Shown piece by piece: positions 1 to 7,829 of a stretch of 64,000 nt of DNA. Numbering within the stretch: the stretch's first letter is position 1; every line of letters begins with the position of its first letter. The translations under genes were made by a program, and so were the position numbers. The notes below the pieces were generated by a model that saw only the letters and a program-made list of their open reading frames with translations, made no database searches and was not told the DNA's origin. Origin of the DNA: Azonexus sp. (GTDB taxonomy: Bacteria > Pseudomonadota > Gammaproteobacteria > Burkholderiales > Rhodocyclaceae); NCBI RefSeq assembly GCF_023150235.1, contig NZ_JAKLLH010000018.1, positions 1 to 64,000 on the forward strand, given 5' to 3'.

Positions 1-470
1 TCGTCGATGCGGCGCAGTACGGCCAGCACTTCGGGGGCGGTAATGTCGGTAATTGGGCGACCTCCCAGCCAGGGGAAAACATCGGATTCCATCCGGGCTA
101 GGGTTTTCGTGTGCTGCGCCGGCTCTACCGAGTCTTTGCGGCTTTCCAGCCACTCCCGGCAGATCACCTCAAAGCAATTGGTGGCCCGTTCAATCCCGGC
201 GGCTTTCTGCGCCTTCTTGGCTTCGCCTGGGTCGGCGCCATTGGCCAGCAGCTTGCGGGCTTCGTCGCGGCGTTCGCGGGCTTCCTTGAGGCTGACTTCC
301 GGGTATGCCCCCAGGGCAAGCCGCTTCTCCTTGCCCCCAAAACGGTACTTGAGGCGCCACAGCTTGCCGCCGGCTGGGGAGATTTCAAGGTAAAGGCCGC
401 CCCCGTCGAACATCCGAATGGGCTTGGCATCAGGCTTGGCGGTGCGGATTGTGGTATCGGTGAGGGGCAT
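1..470 (-). CDS. P4-type tyrosine recombinase (integrase), N-terminal part
   Basis: This open frame begins at an ATG at 470 and runs off the left edge, so only about 156 N-terminal residues are visible. The start has the typical island-integrase form MPLTDTTIRTAKP, followed by FDGGGLYLEI and WRLKYRFGGKEKRLALG, which match the arm-DNA-binding (DUF4102) domain of P4-like integrases. A SAM-like core-binding segment (CREWLESRKDSV) follows, and the catalytic domain lies outside the window. GAGGTAG just upstream is a good ribosome-binding site. The gene sits about 250 bp from the 3' end of tRNA-Leu, the usual position of an integrase next to its attachment site. Family assignment is firm; activity cannot be judged from a partial gene. 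Confidence 0.88.
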   Translation of the reverse strand, partial: MPLTDTTIRTAKPDAKPIRMFDGGGLYLEISPAGGKLWRLKYRFGGKEKRLALGAYPEVSLKEARERRDEARKLLANGADPGEAKKAQKAAGIERATNCFEVICREWLESRKDSVEPAQHTKTLARMESDVFPWLGGRPITDITAPEVLAVLRRID

Positions 471-656
471 AGACTACCTCTTGGGCATGACTTATCGCGT
501 TGCGTTGAGGAAAACGCGAAGCTCCACCGTTTCGGCCATTGACGGGCAATTTAGCGGCGCTGGGGGCATCGGTTTTCGCTAGGGGCATCCATGCCCCCAA
601 TAATGCCCCCATGCGGTGCCGGATTGCAATAGACCGCATTGAACTGCTTTAGACAA

Positions 657-700
657 CAAAAAAGCCGGGACCCTTGAATTTACATGGGCTTCCGGCTTTC
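657..700 (-). terminator. Terminator downstream of tRNA-Leu
   Basis: Arms AAAGCCGG (661-668) and CCGGCTTT (692-699) form a hairpin. Read on the minus strand it is followed by a run of six Ts. It lies 25 bp beyond the tRNA-Leu CCA end, so it probably ends the tRNA transcript. It also separates the tRNA from the integrase side. Confidence 0.7.
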
Positions 701-724
701 TTCGTACTGCTTCGGAATGCTGTC

Positions 725-809
725 TGGTGCCGAGAGAGGGACTCGAACCCTCACACCTTTCGGCGGCGGATTTTGAATCCGCTGCGTCTACCGATTCCGC
801 CATCTCGGC
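725..809 (-). tRNA. tRNA-Leu (anticodon CAA)
   Basis: The acceptor stem GCCGAGA pairs with TCTCGGC, followed by ACCA with an encoded CCA. The T-arm GTTCGAGTC is present. The anticodon loop TTCAAAA gives anticodon CAA. The long variable arm (total 85 nt) is typical of a class II leucine tRNA. Its 3' end faces the partial integrase gene, which fits use as an island attachment site. Confidence 0.95.
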
Positions 810-836
810 AAAGAGGGCGCAATTATGGAGCAATCC

Positions 837-1235
837 TCACTTGGTTTCAAGCTTTTCGTTGCAAGGAAAACTGCGAGCGAATGCCGCTGCTGTGATTTCT
901 GCCGTGCCCTGACGGATTTGCGGTGGCATCCGGTCGAATTGTGCCAGCAGCGCGCGCACCATGCGTGGGGCGAGATTTTCGTCCTTGGGTGGGCAGAAGG
1001 CCGCGATCTGCAGGCCAATCTTGCCGCCCAGGTAGTCGGCGACTGCGTAGCCATCGGCAAAGCCGGCCAGATAGGAAATGCAGCGTGTTGCCCGAAGGCT
1101 GTCATAAGGGGGGATGCCAGTTCGTTGTGCCAGCATGCCTTCGGCAATCTGGCAGTCACCGCGCAATTCTTCGGCCTGGTAAGCCAGCGCCAGCGGGCTG
1201 CAGAGCAGCAGCCCGCAGAACAGCAATCGTTTCAT
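837..1235 (-). CDS. Secreted Rap1a/Tai-immunity-like protein
   Basis: The 132-residue protein has a clear signal peptide (MKRLLFCGLLLCSPLALA, cleavage near residue 18). The mature part has conserved-looking cysteines (C28, C52, C81) and the segment RCISYLAGFADGYA, which resembles the CxxYxxGxxDGY core of the Rap1a/Tai immunity-protein fold (PF18602). In T6SS contexts such proteins protect against amidase effectors, but single copies are common in Proteobacteria with unknown roles, and no effector lies nearby. Its ATG overlaps the cobA stop by 4 bp (ATGA), so the two are probably co-translated. The family call is by motif impression; the function is unknown. Confidence 0.6.
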   Translation of the reverse strand: MKRLLFCGLLLCSPLALAYQAEELRGDCQIAEGMLAQRTGIPPYDSLRATRCISYLAGFADGYAVADYLGGKIGLQIAAFCPPKDENLAPRMVRALLAQFDRMPPQIRQGTAEITAAAFARSFPCNEKLETK

Positions 1236-1996
1236 GCCTTCTCGAACCAGCTGAGCTTGCGGTGCAGGCCGACGACGCTGCCAACGGCGATCAATGCCGG
1301 CGGCTTGATGCCGGAATCCTCTATGGCGCTTGGCAGGGTTCCGAGAGTGGCCAGCAGGGTTTGCTGGTCCGCCTGCGTACCGTTGCGCACGACGGCTGCC
1401 GGTGTGTCCGGGGGTAGGCCATGGGCAATCATCTGGCGGCAGATTTCGCCGGCAGCGCCAATGCCCATATAGAACACGACGGTGTGGCAGGGGCGGGCAA
1501 GCGCCGGCCAGTCGAGGTTGACCGTGCCGTCCTTGAGGTGGCCGGTGACGAAGGTCACGGCCTGGGCGTGGTCGCGGTGGGTAAGGGGAAAGCCCGAGTA
1601 GGCGCCACAGCCGGCTGCGGCGGTGACCCCGGGGACGACTTCAAAGGAAATGCCGGCTTCGGCAAGCGTTTCCAGTTCTTCGCCACCCCGGCCGAAGATG
1701 AAAGGATCGCCGCCCTTGAGTCGCACCACCGACAGGCCTTCGTGCGCCAGGTCGACGAGCAGTCGATTGATGTCTTCCTGCGGCAGGGTGTGTTTCGAGG
1801 CTTCCTTGCCGGCGTAGATACGACGGGCATCGCTGCGGGCGAGGTCGACGATGCCGTTGCCGACCAGGTGGTCGTAAACCAGGACGTCGGCATTGGCGAT
1901 GAGGCGGGCGGCCTTCAGGGTCAGTAGTTCCGGGTCGCCGGGGCCGGCACCAACGAGCCAGACCTTGCCGGTTGCGGGAGTGAGCGGTGTGTTCAT
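1232..1996 (-). CDS. cobA: Uroporphyrinogen-III C-methyltransferase (CobA/NirE type)
   Basis: The 254-residue protein carries the SUMT signatures: VWLVGAGPGDPELLTLKA at the N-terminus, YDHLVG, RLKGGDPFIFGRGGEE (the SAM/substrate loop) and PGVTAAAGCGAYSGFPLTHR. It methylates uroporphyrinogen III twice with SAM to give precorrin-2, the branch point to siroheme and heme d1. I chose the ATG at 1996 because AAGGAAA lies about 7 nt upstream; an upstream extension of 25 residues has no family likeness. It is divergent from nirS, and no other SUMT is in this window, so it plausibly supplies the NirE step for heme d1 and may share the FNR-type site in the common intergenic region. It is a stand-alone SUMT without the CysG dehydrogenase/ferrochelatase domain. 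Confidence 0.93.
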   Translation of the reverse strand: MNTPLTPATGKVWLVGAGPGDPELLTLKAARLIANADVLVYDHLVGNGIVDLARSDARRIYAGKEASKHTLPQEDINRLLVDLAHEGLSVVRLKGGDPFIFGRGGEELETLAEAGISFEVVPGVTAAAGCGAYSGFPLTHRDHAQAVTFVTGHLKDGTVNLDWPALARPCHTVVFYMGIGAAGEICRQMIAHGLPPDTPAAVVRNGTQADQQTLLATLGTLPSAIEDSGIKPPALIAVGSVVGLHRKLSWFEKA

Positions 1997-2152
1997 GTCG
2001 GTTTTCCTTTGCGCGGCCATGCTAATGCCGGAATGGTCGCCTGCCAATAGCCGGCTCCTTCGATTCCGCAAATTCTAACCAAAAAGAAGTGGTTACCTAG
2101 TTATTAGTAATTAGGTTGCCTTGTTAAATAAGGGATTTCTTATCTCGTAGAA

Positions 2153-2166
2153 TTGATGGGCATCAA
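2153..2166 (+). promoter_or_regulatory. FNR/DNR-type binding site upstream of nirS
   Basis: TTGAT-GGGC-ATCAA is a perfect 5+5 match to the FNR/DNR consensus (TTGAT-N4-ATCAA). Its centre is 94.5 bp upstream of the nirS ATG. A class II promoter with the site at -41.5 would start transcription near 2201, with TTCAAT (2187-2192) as a plausible -10. The site also lies 163 bp upstream of the divergent cobA start. A Crp/Fnr-family regulator is encoded at 28920 in this window, but which regulator binds here is inference. Confidence 0.85.
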
Positions 2167-2253
2167 GGATGGTGAAGGGGGGGAGGTTCAATCTTTCGCC
2201 TACCGCGTTTGGGGGTTTGAACGCGCTTATTTCATGTTCCTTGGAGAGTAAAG

Positions 2254-3942
2254 ATGAAAAAGTCTGTAGTGGGGATGCTTGCACTGACCGCCGTCGCTGC
2301 CGCCATGAGCACCGCGTTTGCCGATGAGGTGGGCAAGGCTCCGGAGATGACCGCAGCCGAGAAAGAAACCGCCAAGAAGATCTACTTCGAACGTTGTGCT
2401 GGTTGCCACGGTGTCCTGCGCAAGGGCGCTACCGGCAAGAACCTGGAGCCGCACTGGACCAAGAAGGACAAGGATGGCAATACCACCGAGGGCGGTATGC
2501 TCAAGCTGGGTCAGCAGCGCCTCGAGAAGATCATCGGTTACGGTACCGATGGCGGCATGGTCAACTTCGACGACATCCTGACCAAGGATGAGATCGCGCT
2601 GATGGCCAAGTACATCCAGAACACGCCGGATGTCCCGCCCGAGTACAGCCTGAAGGACACGATGGATTCCTGGAAGCTGATCGTCCCGGTTGACCAGCGT
2701 CCGACCAAGCCGATGAACAACTTCAATCTGAAGAACATCATGTCCGTCACCCTGCGTGACACCGGCGAAGTGGCGCTGATCGACGGCGACACCAAGGAAA
2801 TCCGTTCCATCGTCAAGACCGGTTACGCCGTTCATATTTCCCGTCTCTCCGCCTCCGGTCGCTATGTTTACGTGATCGGTCGCGACGGTCGTCTCTCCCT
2901 GATCGACCTGTGGATGGAAAAGCCGGCCGTTGTGGCTGAAGTCAAGGTCGGTTTCGATGCCCGTTCCGTCGATACCTCCAAGTTCAAGGGTTACGAAGAC
3001 AAGTACGCCGTTGCCGGTTCCTACTGGCCGCCCCAGTACGTGATCACCGAAGGCGACACCCTGAAGCCGCTGAAGGTCGTTTCCACCCGTGGCATGACCG
3101 TCGATGGCGAATACCATCCGGAGCCGCGCGTTGCCTCGATCGTCGCTTCCTTCACCAAGCCGGAGTGGGTCATCAACATCAAGGAAACCGGCCAGATCCT
3201 GCTGGTCGATTACTCCGACATCAACAACCTGAAGACCACCACCATCGGTTCCGCCAAGTTCCTGCATGACGGCGGCTGGGATGCCTCCAAGCGTTACTTC
3301 CTGGTGGCCGCCAACGCCTCCAACAAGATCGCTGCGGTCGACACCAAGACCGGCAAGCTGGCCGCCCTGGTCGATACTGCCAAGATCCCGCACCCGGGTC
3401 GTGGTGCCAACTTCGTGCATGCCAAGTTTGGTCCGGTGTGGACCACCGGTCACCTTGGTGCCGACGTGATCACCCTGATCTCCACCCCGTCGGATGACAA
3501 GAAGAACGCCAAGTTCAAGGAATACAACTGGAAGGTCGTTCAGGAAATCAAGCACATCGGTGCCGGTAACCTGTTCGTGAAGACCCATCCGAAGTCCAAG
3601 CACCTGTGGGCCGATGCACCGATGAACCCGGATACCGACATCGCCAACTCGGTCGCGGTTTACGACTCCACCGGCGATTTCTCCAAGCCAAAGGCTGTGC
3701 TGAACGTTGCCAAGGATTCCGGTCTGCCGGTGACCAAGGCCGTCAAGCGCGCCGTGCAGCCGGAATACTCGGCTGACGGTAAGGAAGTCTGGATCTCCCT
3801 GTGGGGCGGCAAGGCCGACCAGTCCGCCATCGTGGTCTATGACGATGCCACCCTGAAGGTCAAGAAGGTCATCACCGATCCGAAGATGATCACCCCGACC
3901 GGCAAGTTCAACGTCTACAATACCCAGCACGACATCTACTAA
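2254..3942 (+). CDS. nirS: Cytochrome cd1 nitrite reductase
   Basis: This 562-residue periplasmic enzyme reduces nitrite to nitric oxide. A Sec signal peptide (cleavage near AFA|DEV, residue 23) precedes a cytochrome c domain whose heme motif CAGCH is at residues 48-52 (ERCAGCHGVLRKGATG). From about residue 150 comes the eight-bladed d1 propeller, with typical segments YAVHISRLSASGRY, HPGRGANFVHAKFGPVW and NLFVKTHPKSKHLW, which contain histidines of the d1 pocket. Length matches the family. GGAGAG lies 8-10 nt upstream of the ATG. A perfect FNR-type box lies upstream, and a cytochrome, a cupredoxin and d1 biosynthesis genes follow. Highly biased codon use (mostly C/G-ending) suggests strong expression. 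Identification is firm. Confidence 0.98.
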   Translation: MKKSVVGMLALTAVAAAMSTAFADEVGKAPEMTAAEKETAKKIYFERCAGCHGVLRKGATGKNLEPHWTKKDKDGNTTEGGMLKLGQQRLEKIIGYGTDGGMVNFDDILTKDEIALMAKYIQNTPDVPPEYSLKDTMDSWKLIVPVDQRPTKPMNNFNLKNIMSVTLRDTGEVALIDGDTKEIRSIVKTGYAVHISRLSASGRYVYVIGRDGRLSLIDLWMEKPAVVAEVKVGFDARSVDTSKFKGYEDKYAVAGSYWPPQYVITEGDTLKPLKVVSTRGMTVDGEYHPEPRVASIVASFTKPEWVINIKETGQILLVDYSDINNLKTTTIGSAKFLHDGGWDASKRYFLVAANASNKIAAVDTKTGKLAALVDTAKIPHPGRGANFVHAKFGPVWTTGHLGADVITLISTPSDDKKNAKFKEYNWKVVQEIKHIGAGNLFVKTHPKSKHLWADAPMNPDTDIANSVAVYDSTGDFSKPKAVLNVAKDSGLPVTKAVKRAVQPEYSADGKEVWISLWGGKADQSAIVVYDDATLKVKKVITDPKMITPTGKFNVYNTQHDIY

Positions 3943-3974
3943 TCCTTACGGATAGTTTGATCTGAAGCATTAAA

Positions 3975-3994
3975 ACGGGGGCGCAAGCCCCCGT
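3975..3994 (+). terminator. Strong hairpin after nirS (attenuator-like)
   Basis: ACGGGGGC (3975-3982), loop GCAA, GCCCCCGT (3987-3994): a perfect 8-bp GC-rich stem 32 bp after the nirS stop. No T-run follows (AGCATTACAGG), so it is more likely a partial terminator or an mRNA-stabilising hairpin that sets nirS above the downstream genes than a full stop. That role is inference. Confidence 0.55.
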
Positions 3995-4067
3995 AGCATT
4001 ACAGGCGTCCGGAAATGTCAGCTGGCTGATCCGGGGCCATCGTTACTTGTTACTGGAGAAGATCGCA

Positions 4068-4904
4068 ATGAAGAAAAACCTCGTCGCCCTGGTGGTTGGT
4101 GGGGCCTTGCTGGCTCTTGGTTCGCAGGCTGCCCTGGCTGCACCCGACTGGAGCAAGGTTCCGAAGAAGGACATCCATGTCTTCCATCCGGGTGCCACCC
4201 CGATTGAATGGCTGCAGGGCAAGGGCGAGCACAGCGGTGCCGCCGGCCTGAAAAAGGGTGAAACCTGTGCCGGCTGCCACGTTGAGGACGGCAAGCTCAG
4301 TCTCGACCTGAAGCGTCTGGCCAGCAAGGAAATGGAGCCCAAGAGCGCACCCAAGACCATGACCTACCCGGTTGCGGTGCAGGCTGCTTTCGACGCCAAC
4401 AATCTTTACGTTCGTCTCACCTTCAAGGCCCCGGCCGGCGGTGCCGATCATTCCGACAAGGACAACGAACTGAAGGCGACGGTGCTCTTCCCGAACGACA
4501 AAGTGCCGATGGGTGAGCAGGTCGGTTGCTGGGCTACTTGTCACCAGGACGCCAAGGGCATGCCCAAGGGTAGCGACAGCAAGAGCAAGTACGTCAGTGG
4601 CGGCGCCTATGACCTGATGCAGTGGTCCACCAGCGGCAAGGTCAGCGATGGCAGCGTTACCGACAAGCGCAACATGAGCGGTGGCAAGGCCGGTGCCACG
4701 GCTGAAGGCGCCAAGGCGGGCGATACCTACACCGTGACCTTTACCCGCAAGCTGGCCGGCAATGCCGTGCTCGCCGCCGGCAAGGCCGTTCCGTTCGGTA
4801 TCGCGATCCATGCCGACCACGCGGCGGGTCGTTTCCATCACGTTTCCTTCGGCCACACCCTGGGTCTGGGAACCGATGGCGATGTCAAGGCTGTCAAGCA
4901 GTAA
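4068..4904 (+). CDS. Diheme c-type cytochrome with ethylbenzene-dehydrogenase-like heme domain
   Basis: The 278-residue protein has a Sec signal (cleavage near ALA|APDW, residue 25). A canonical heme motif CAGCH lies at residues 67-71. A second motif, C154-W-A-T-C158-H159, has three residues between the cysteines (CX3CH). Between and after these, segments such as YPVAVQAAFDANNLYVRLTF and FGIAIHADHAAGRFHHVSFG resemble the EB_dh heme-binding domain (PF09459 type) found in DMSO-reductase-family gamma subunits and related cytochromes. The ATG at 4068 is preceded by GGAGAA. The position between nirS and nirC suggests an electron-transfer role in nitrite respiration; no direct partner is proved. 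Domain call is moderate, cytochrome call strong. Confidence 0.75.
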   Translation: MKKNLVALVVGGALLALGSQAALAAPDWSKVPKKDIHVFHPGATPIEWLQGKGEHSGAAGLKKGETCAGCHVEDGKLSLDLKRLASKEMEPKSAPKTMTYPVAVQAAFDANNLYVRLTFKAPAGGADHSDKDNELKATVLFPNDKVPMGEQVGCWATCHQDAKGMPKGSDSKSKYVSGGAYDLMQWSTSGKVSDGSVTDKRNMSGGKAGATAEGAKAGDTYTVTFTRKLAGNAVLAAGKAVPFGIAIHADHAAGRFHHVSFGHTLGLGTDGDVKAVKQ

Positions 4905-4925
4905 TCCAGCCAGGGCTTGCTGCGC

Positions 4926-5267
4926 ATGAAGACGTTTGCGCGCAGCCTGCAGCGGGCCGCTCCTTTGACCGGCCTGCTGCTTTTTGCCTTGCTGCCGGCG
5001 CCGTCGCTGCTGGCGGCGACGCTGACCGTGGAAATCGTCGATTACCGTTTCATGCCCGCTGAATTACGGATACGGGCGGGCGACAGCGTTCGCTGGATCA
5101 ATCGCGAAAAGCGGACCAGCCACTCCATTCTCTTTCCCGCCACCGGCCAGGAGTCGGAGCGTCTTTTTCCCGACGAACACTGGGAAAAGCTATTTGAGCG
5201 GGCAGGGCTTTATCGCTATCGTTGCGGCCCACACCCCGAAATGGAAGGTGTCGTTCATGTCGAATAG
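4926..5267 (+). CDS. Periplasmic cupredoxin (type 1 blue copper protein)
   Basis: The 113-residue protein has a long hydrophobic signal (residues about 12-30, cleavage near LLA|ATLT). The plastocyanin-like fold is suggested by VEIVDYRFMPAELRIRAGDSVRW. All four type 1 copper ligands are visible: His66 (TSHSILF), then Cys100, His103 and Met106 in CGPHPEMEG. It is a small soluble electron carrier. It is placed between two cytochrome genes of the nir operon and is a reasonable donor to NirS, but this is inferred from context. The ribosome-binding site is weak, so translation may be coupled to the gene 21 bp upstream. Confidence 0.85.
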   Translation: MKTFARSLQRAAPLTGLLLFALLPAPSLLAATLTVEIVDYRFMPAELRIRAGDSVRWINREKRTSHSILFPATGQESERLFPDEHWEKLFERAGLYRYRCGPHPEMEGVVHVE

Positions 5268-5332
5268 GCTTGCCATACGTCGGAGGCGAACCGGGAGCGA
5301 TGCCACCTCCGCCATTCCCGACCGCGAATGCC

Positions 5333-5674
5333 ATGAATCCTGAAGTCGTGCGTGCGCGCGTTTCCGCGCTGCTTTTTTGCTTTTTTTCCTTGTCGACCGT
5401 GACGGTGCTTGCCGATGAATCCCTGACGCCAAGACAGCGCGAACTGGTGCGCATGGTGCGCCAGGATTGTGGCTCCTGTCACGGCATGACCCTGCAGGGT
5501 GGCCTCGGGCCGGCGCTGCTGCCGGCCGATCTCAAGGACAAGCCGGTCGAGGGCCTGGCGGCCACCATCTACCAAGGTCGGCCGGGTACCGCGATGCCGC
5601 CGTGGCAACGTTTTCTCAATGAAGCCGAGGCGCAGTGGATCGCCGAGCGGCTGATGACGGAGTTTCCCCAATGA
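5333..5674 (+). CDS. nirC: Cytochrome c55X, NirC
   Basis: A small monoheme cytochrome: signal peptide (hydrophobic VSALLFCFFSLSTVTVLA), heme motif CGSCH at residues 46-50, then GMTLQGGLGPALLP and GRPGTAMPPW, the last giving the axial Met. The spacing and the GGLGPALLP block match NirC of nir clusters, which is reported as an electron donor in heme d1 maturation and for NirS. I chose the ATG at 5333, which gives a good signal peptide. An in-frame ATG at 5300 with GGAGG 13 nt upstream would add 11 Pro-rich residues and cannot be excluded. The stop overlaps the nirF start by 4 bp. Confidence 0.85.
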   Translation: MNPEVVRARVSALLFCFFSLSTVTVLADESLTPRQRELVRMVRQDCGSCHGMTLQGGLGPALLPADLKDKPVEGLAATIYQGRPGTAMPPWQRFLNEAEAQWIAERLMTEFPQ

Positions 5675-6846
5675 AGCGCCTGCGTTCCCTTCTTTGCGCT
5701 GCTGCCGCGACGCTGCTGCTCGCCGCCTGCGCCGGTCAGCCCCTGCGCGGTACGGGCGATCTTGGTCTGATCATCGAGCGGGCCAGCGGCCACGTCCGCT
5801 TGGTCAATACCAGTTCGCGCCAGCCGTATGCGCGAATCGGCGGTCTTGGCGATCTCTCGCACGCCTCCGCCGTGTATTCGCGGGATGGCCGCTACGCCTA
5901 CATTTTCGGGCGGGATGGCGGGCTGACCAAGATCGACCTGCTGGAAGCCAAGATCGTCAAGCGCGTGATCCAGTCCGGCAACGCCATTGGCGGCTCGATT
6001 TCGCAGGACGGCCGTATTGTCGTCGTGCAAAACTACACGCCGGGCGGGATCAAGGCATTTGATGCCGAAACCCTGGATTTGCTGTCGGAAGTCCCCGCCG
6101 AGTATGCCCCGGGCAAGTTTTCCAAGGTCGTCGGCCTGGCTGATTCGCCGGGCAACAAGTTTGCCTACGCACTCTTCGACGGCGGCGAGATTCGTGTCAC
6201 CGATTTCAGCGATCCCAAGGCGCCGAAGACCGAGCGTTACCCGGCCGGCAGCCAGCCCTACGACGGCTTGGTGACGCCCGACGGCCGGCATTTCCTGGCC
6301 GGTTTGTTCGGCGAGGACGGGGTCGCGCTGCTCGACCTGTGGCAGCCGGAAAAGGGCGCGCGCAAGATTCTTGAAAACTACGGTCGCGGCGAACAGAAGT
6401 TGCCGGTGTTCAAGATGCCGCACCTGCGCGGCTGGTCGGTCGCCCAGGGCAAGGCCTACCTGCCGGCGATCGGTCGCCACGAAATTCTGGTGGTCGATGT
6501 CGCGACCTGGAAGGAAGTCGGCCGGATTCCGGTGCGCGGTCAGCCGGTGTTCGTGATGGCGCGGCCCGACGGGCGCCAGATCTGGGTCAACTTCGCCTTC
6601 CCCGATTACGGCATGGTCGACGTGGTCGATACGCTGGCCGGCAAGGTAGTCAAGCAACTGGCGCCGGGTAAGGGCATCCTGCACATGGAATTCACGCCGC
6701 GTGGCGAGAATGTCTGGCTCTCGGCCCGCGACGACAACAAGGTGGTGATTTACGATACCGCCAGTTTTGCCCAGGTCGGCGAAATCGCCGCCGACAATCC
6801 TTCCGGGATATTTTTCACCACGCGCGCCGCGCGCATCGGTTTTTGA
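5671..6846 (+). CDS. nirF: Heme d1 biosynthesis protein NirF
   Basis: A 391-residue periplasmic propeller protein related to the d1 domain of NirS but without a heme c motif. The N-terminus is a lipoprotein signal (LLLAAC|AG), as in other NirF proteins anchored to the outer face of the inner membrane. Propeller-like repeats include GRYAYIFGRDGGLTKIDL, KMPHLRGWSV and PRGENVWLSARDDNKVVIYD. NirF is described as catalysing a late, dehydrogenation-type step that gives dihydro-heme d1/heme d1. The start at 5671 overlaps the nirC stop (ATGA). The stop overlaps the next start by one base (TGATG), so these genes form a tight operon. Confidence 0.95.
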   Translation: MKRLRSLLCAAAATLLLAACAGQPLRGTGDLGLIIERASGHVRLVNTSSRQPYARIGGLGDLSHASAVYSRDGRYAYIFGRDGGLTKIDLLEAKIVKRVIQSGNAIGGSISQDGRIVVVQNYTPGGIKAFDAETLDLLSEVPAEYAPGKFSKVVGLADSPGNKFAYALFDGGEIRVTDFSDPKAPKTERYPAGSQPYDGLVTPDGRHFLAGLFGEDGVALLDLWQPEKGARKILENYGRGEQKLPVFKMPHLRGWSVAQGKAYLPAIGRHEILVVDVATWKEVGRIPVRGQPVFVMARPDGRQIWVNFAFPDYGMVDVVDTLAGKVVKQLAPGKGILHMEFTPRGENVWLSARDDNKVVIYDTASFAQVGEIAADNPSGIFFTTRAARIGF

Positions 6847-7829
6847 TGAACGAAGACATGCAGGCCACGCTCGACTTCCGTCTCCTGAACGAATTTCAGC
6901 GTGATTTTCCGCTCTGCCCGGCGCCCTTTGCCGAACTGGCCAGCCGCCTGGGCGTCGGTGAGACCACGGTGCTCGGGCGTCTGGAGGCCTTGCGCCGCGA
7001 AGGAAAAATTTCGCGGGTCGGTGCCGTTTTCGCACCCAAGCGAATCGGCGCCTCGACCCTGGCGGCAATGGCGGTGCCGCCGGAAAAACTGGCCGCCATC
7101 GGCGCGGCGGTCAGCCGCTTCCCCGAAGTCAATCACAATTACGAGCGCGAACATCGCTACAACCTGTGGTTTGTCGTCACCGCCGGCAGCGAGGCGCGCT
7201 TGCAGGCCACTCTGGGCGCCATTGCGCAATGCGCGGGTTACCCCTTGCTGCCATTGCCGCTGGTCGAGGAATTCCATATCGACCTCGGTTTCTGCCTGCA
7301 GGGTGGTGAGCGCAAGCCGGCGCCGGCCAGCGCGCGCCCCGTCGTGCCGCAGGCGCCGCTGGATGAAGAGGAACGACGCCTGATCTCGGTCCTGCAGGAG
7401 GGCTTGCCCTTGTTCATCCGCCCCTTCCAGCTGATCGCGCAGCGCATCGGTGTCGAGGAGCCCGAGGTTCTGGCGCGTATCCGTCGCTGGGTCGAGGAAG
7501 GGGCGATCAAGCGTTTCGGCGTAGTGGTTCGTCATCACGAACTCGGTTTTACCGCCAACGCGATGCTGGTTCAGGATATTCCCGACGATGAAGTCAGTGC
7601 CGCGGGACGGGGGCTGGCCGAGGCACCGGATGTGACGCTCTGCTATCGCCGGCCCCGGCATCTGCCGGAGTGGCGTTACAACCTCTTCTGCATGATCCAC
7701 GGCCGCGACCGTGGCGAGGTCGAGCAAAAAATCGCCGAACTGCGAGTCCGCCATGGGCTTGAGGGCCACGCTCATGAAATCCTTTTTTCCCGCACCCGTT
7801 TCAAGCAGACCGGAGCTCGTTATGCGTGA
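6846..7829 (+). CDS. nirDL: Siroheme decarboxylase, fused NirD-NirL
   Basis: The 327-residue protein contains two AsnC/Lrp-like NirD/L/G/H units in series. The first (residues about 8-150) has LLNEFQRDFPLCPAPFAELA and VNHNYEREHRYNLWFVV; the second (about 170-327) has RRLISVLQEGLPLFIRPF and LCYRRPRHLPEWRYNLFCM. The family decarboxylates siroheme to didecarboxysiroheme on the way to heme d1; it resembles transcription factors but acts as an enzyme. The N-terminal half corresponds to NirD and the C-terminal half to NirL, joined by an Ala/Pro linker near residue 160. Fusion is known in several nir clusters. It overlaps nirF by 1 bp and nirG by 8 bp. Confidence 0.93.
   Translation: MNEDMQATLDFRLLNEFQRDFPLCPAPFAELASRLGVGETTVLGRLEALRREGKISRVGAVFAPKRIGASTLAAMAVPPEKLAAIGAAVSRFPEVNHNYEREHRYNLWFVVTAGSEARLQATLGAIAQCAGYPLLPLPLVEEFHIDLGFCLQGGERKPAPASARPVVPQAPLDEEERRLISVLQEGLPLFIRPFQLIAQRIGVEEPEVLARIRRWVEEGAIKRFGVVVRHHELGFTANAMLVQDIPDDEVSAAGRGLAEAPDVTLCYRRPRHLPEWRYNLFCMIHGRDRGEVEQKIAELRVRHGLEGHAHEILFSRTRFKQTGARYA

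Noticed and set aside
2227-3930. 567-codon open frame antisense to nirS
   Set aside because: nirS is unambiguous on the plus strand. The antisense product is Gly/Asp/Val/His filler. The same applies to the 745-codon frame antisense to nosZ (25139-27376).
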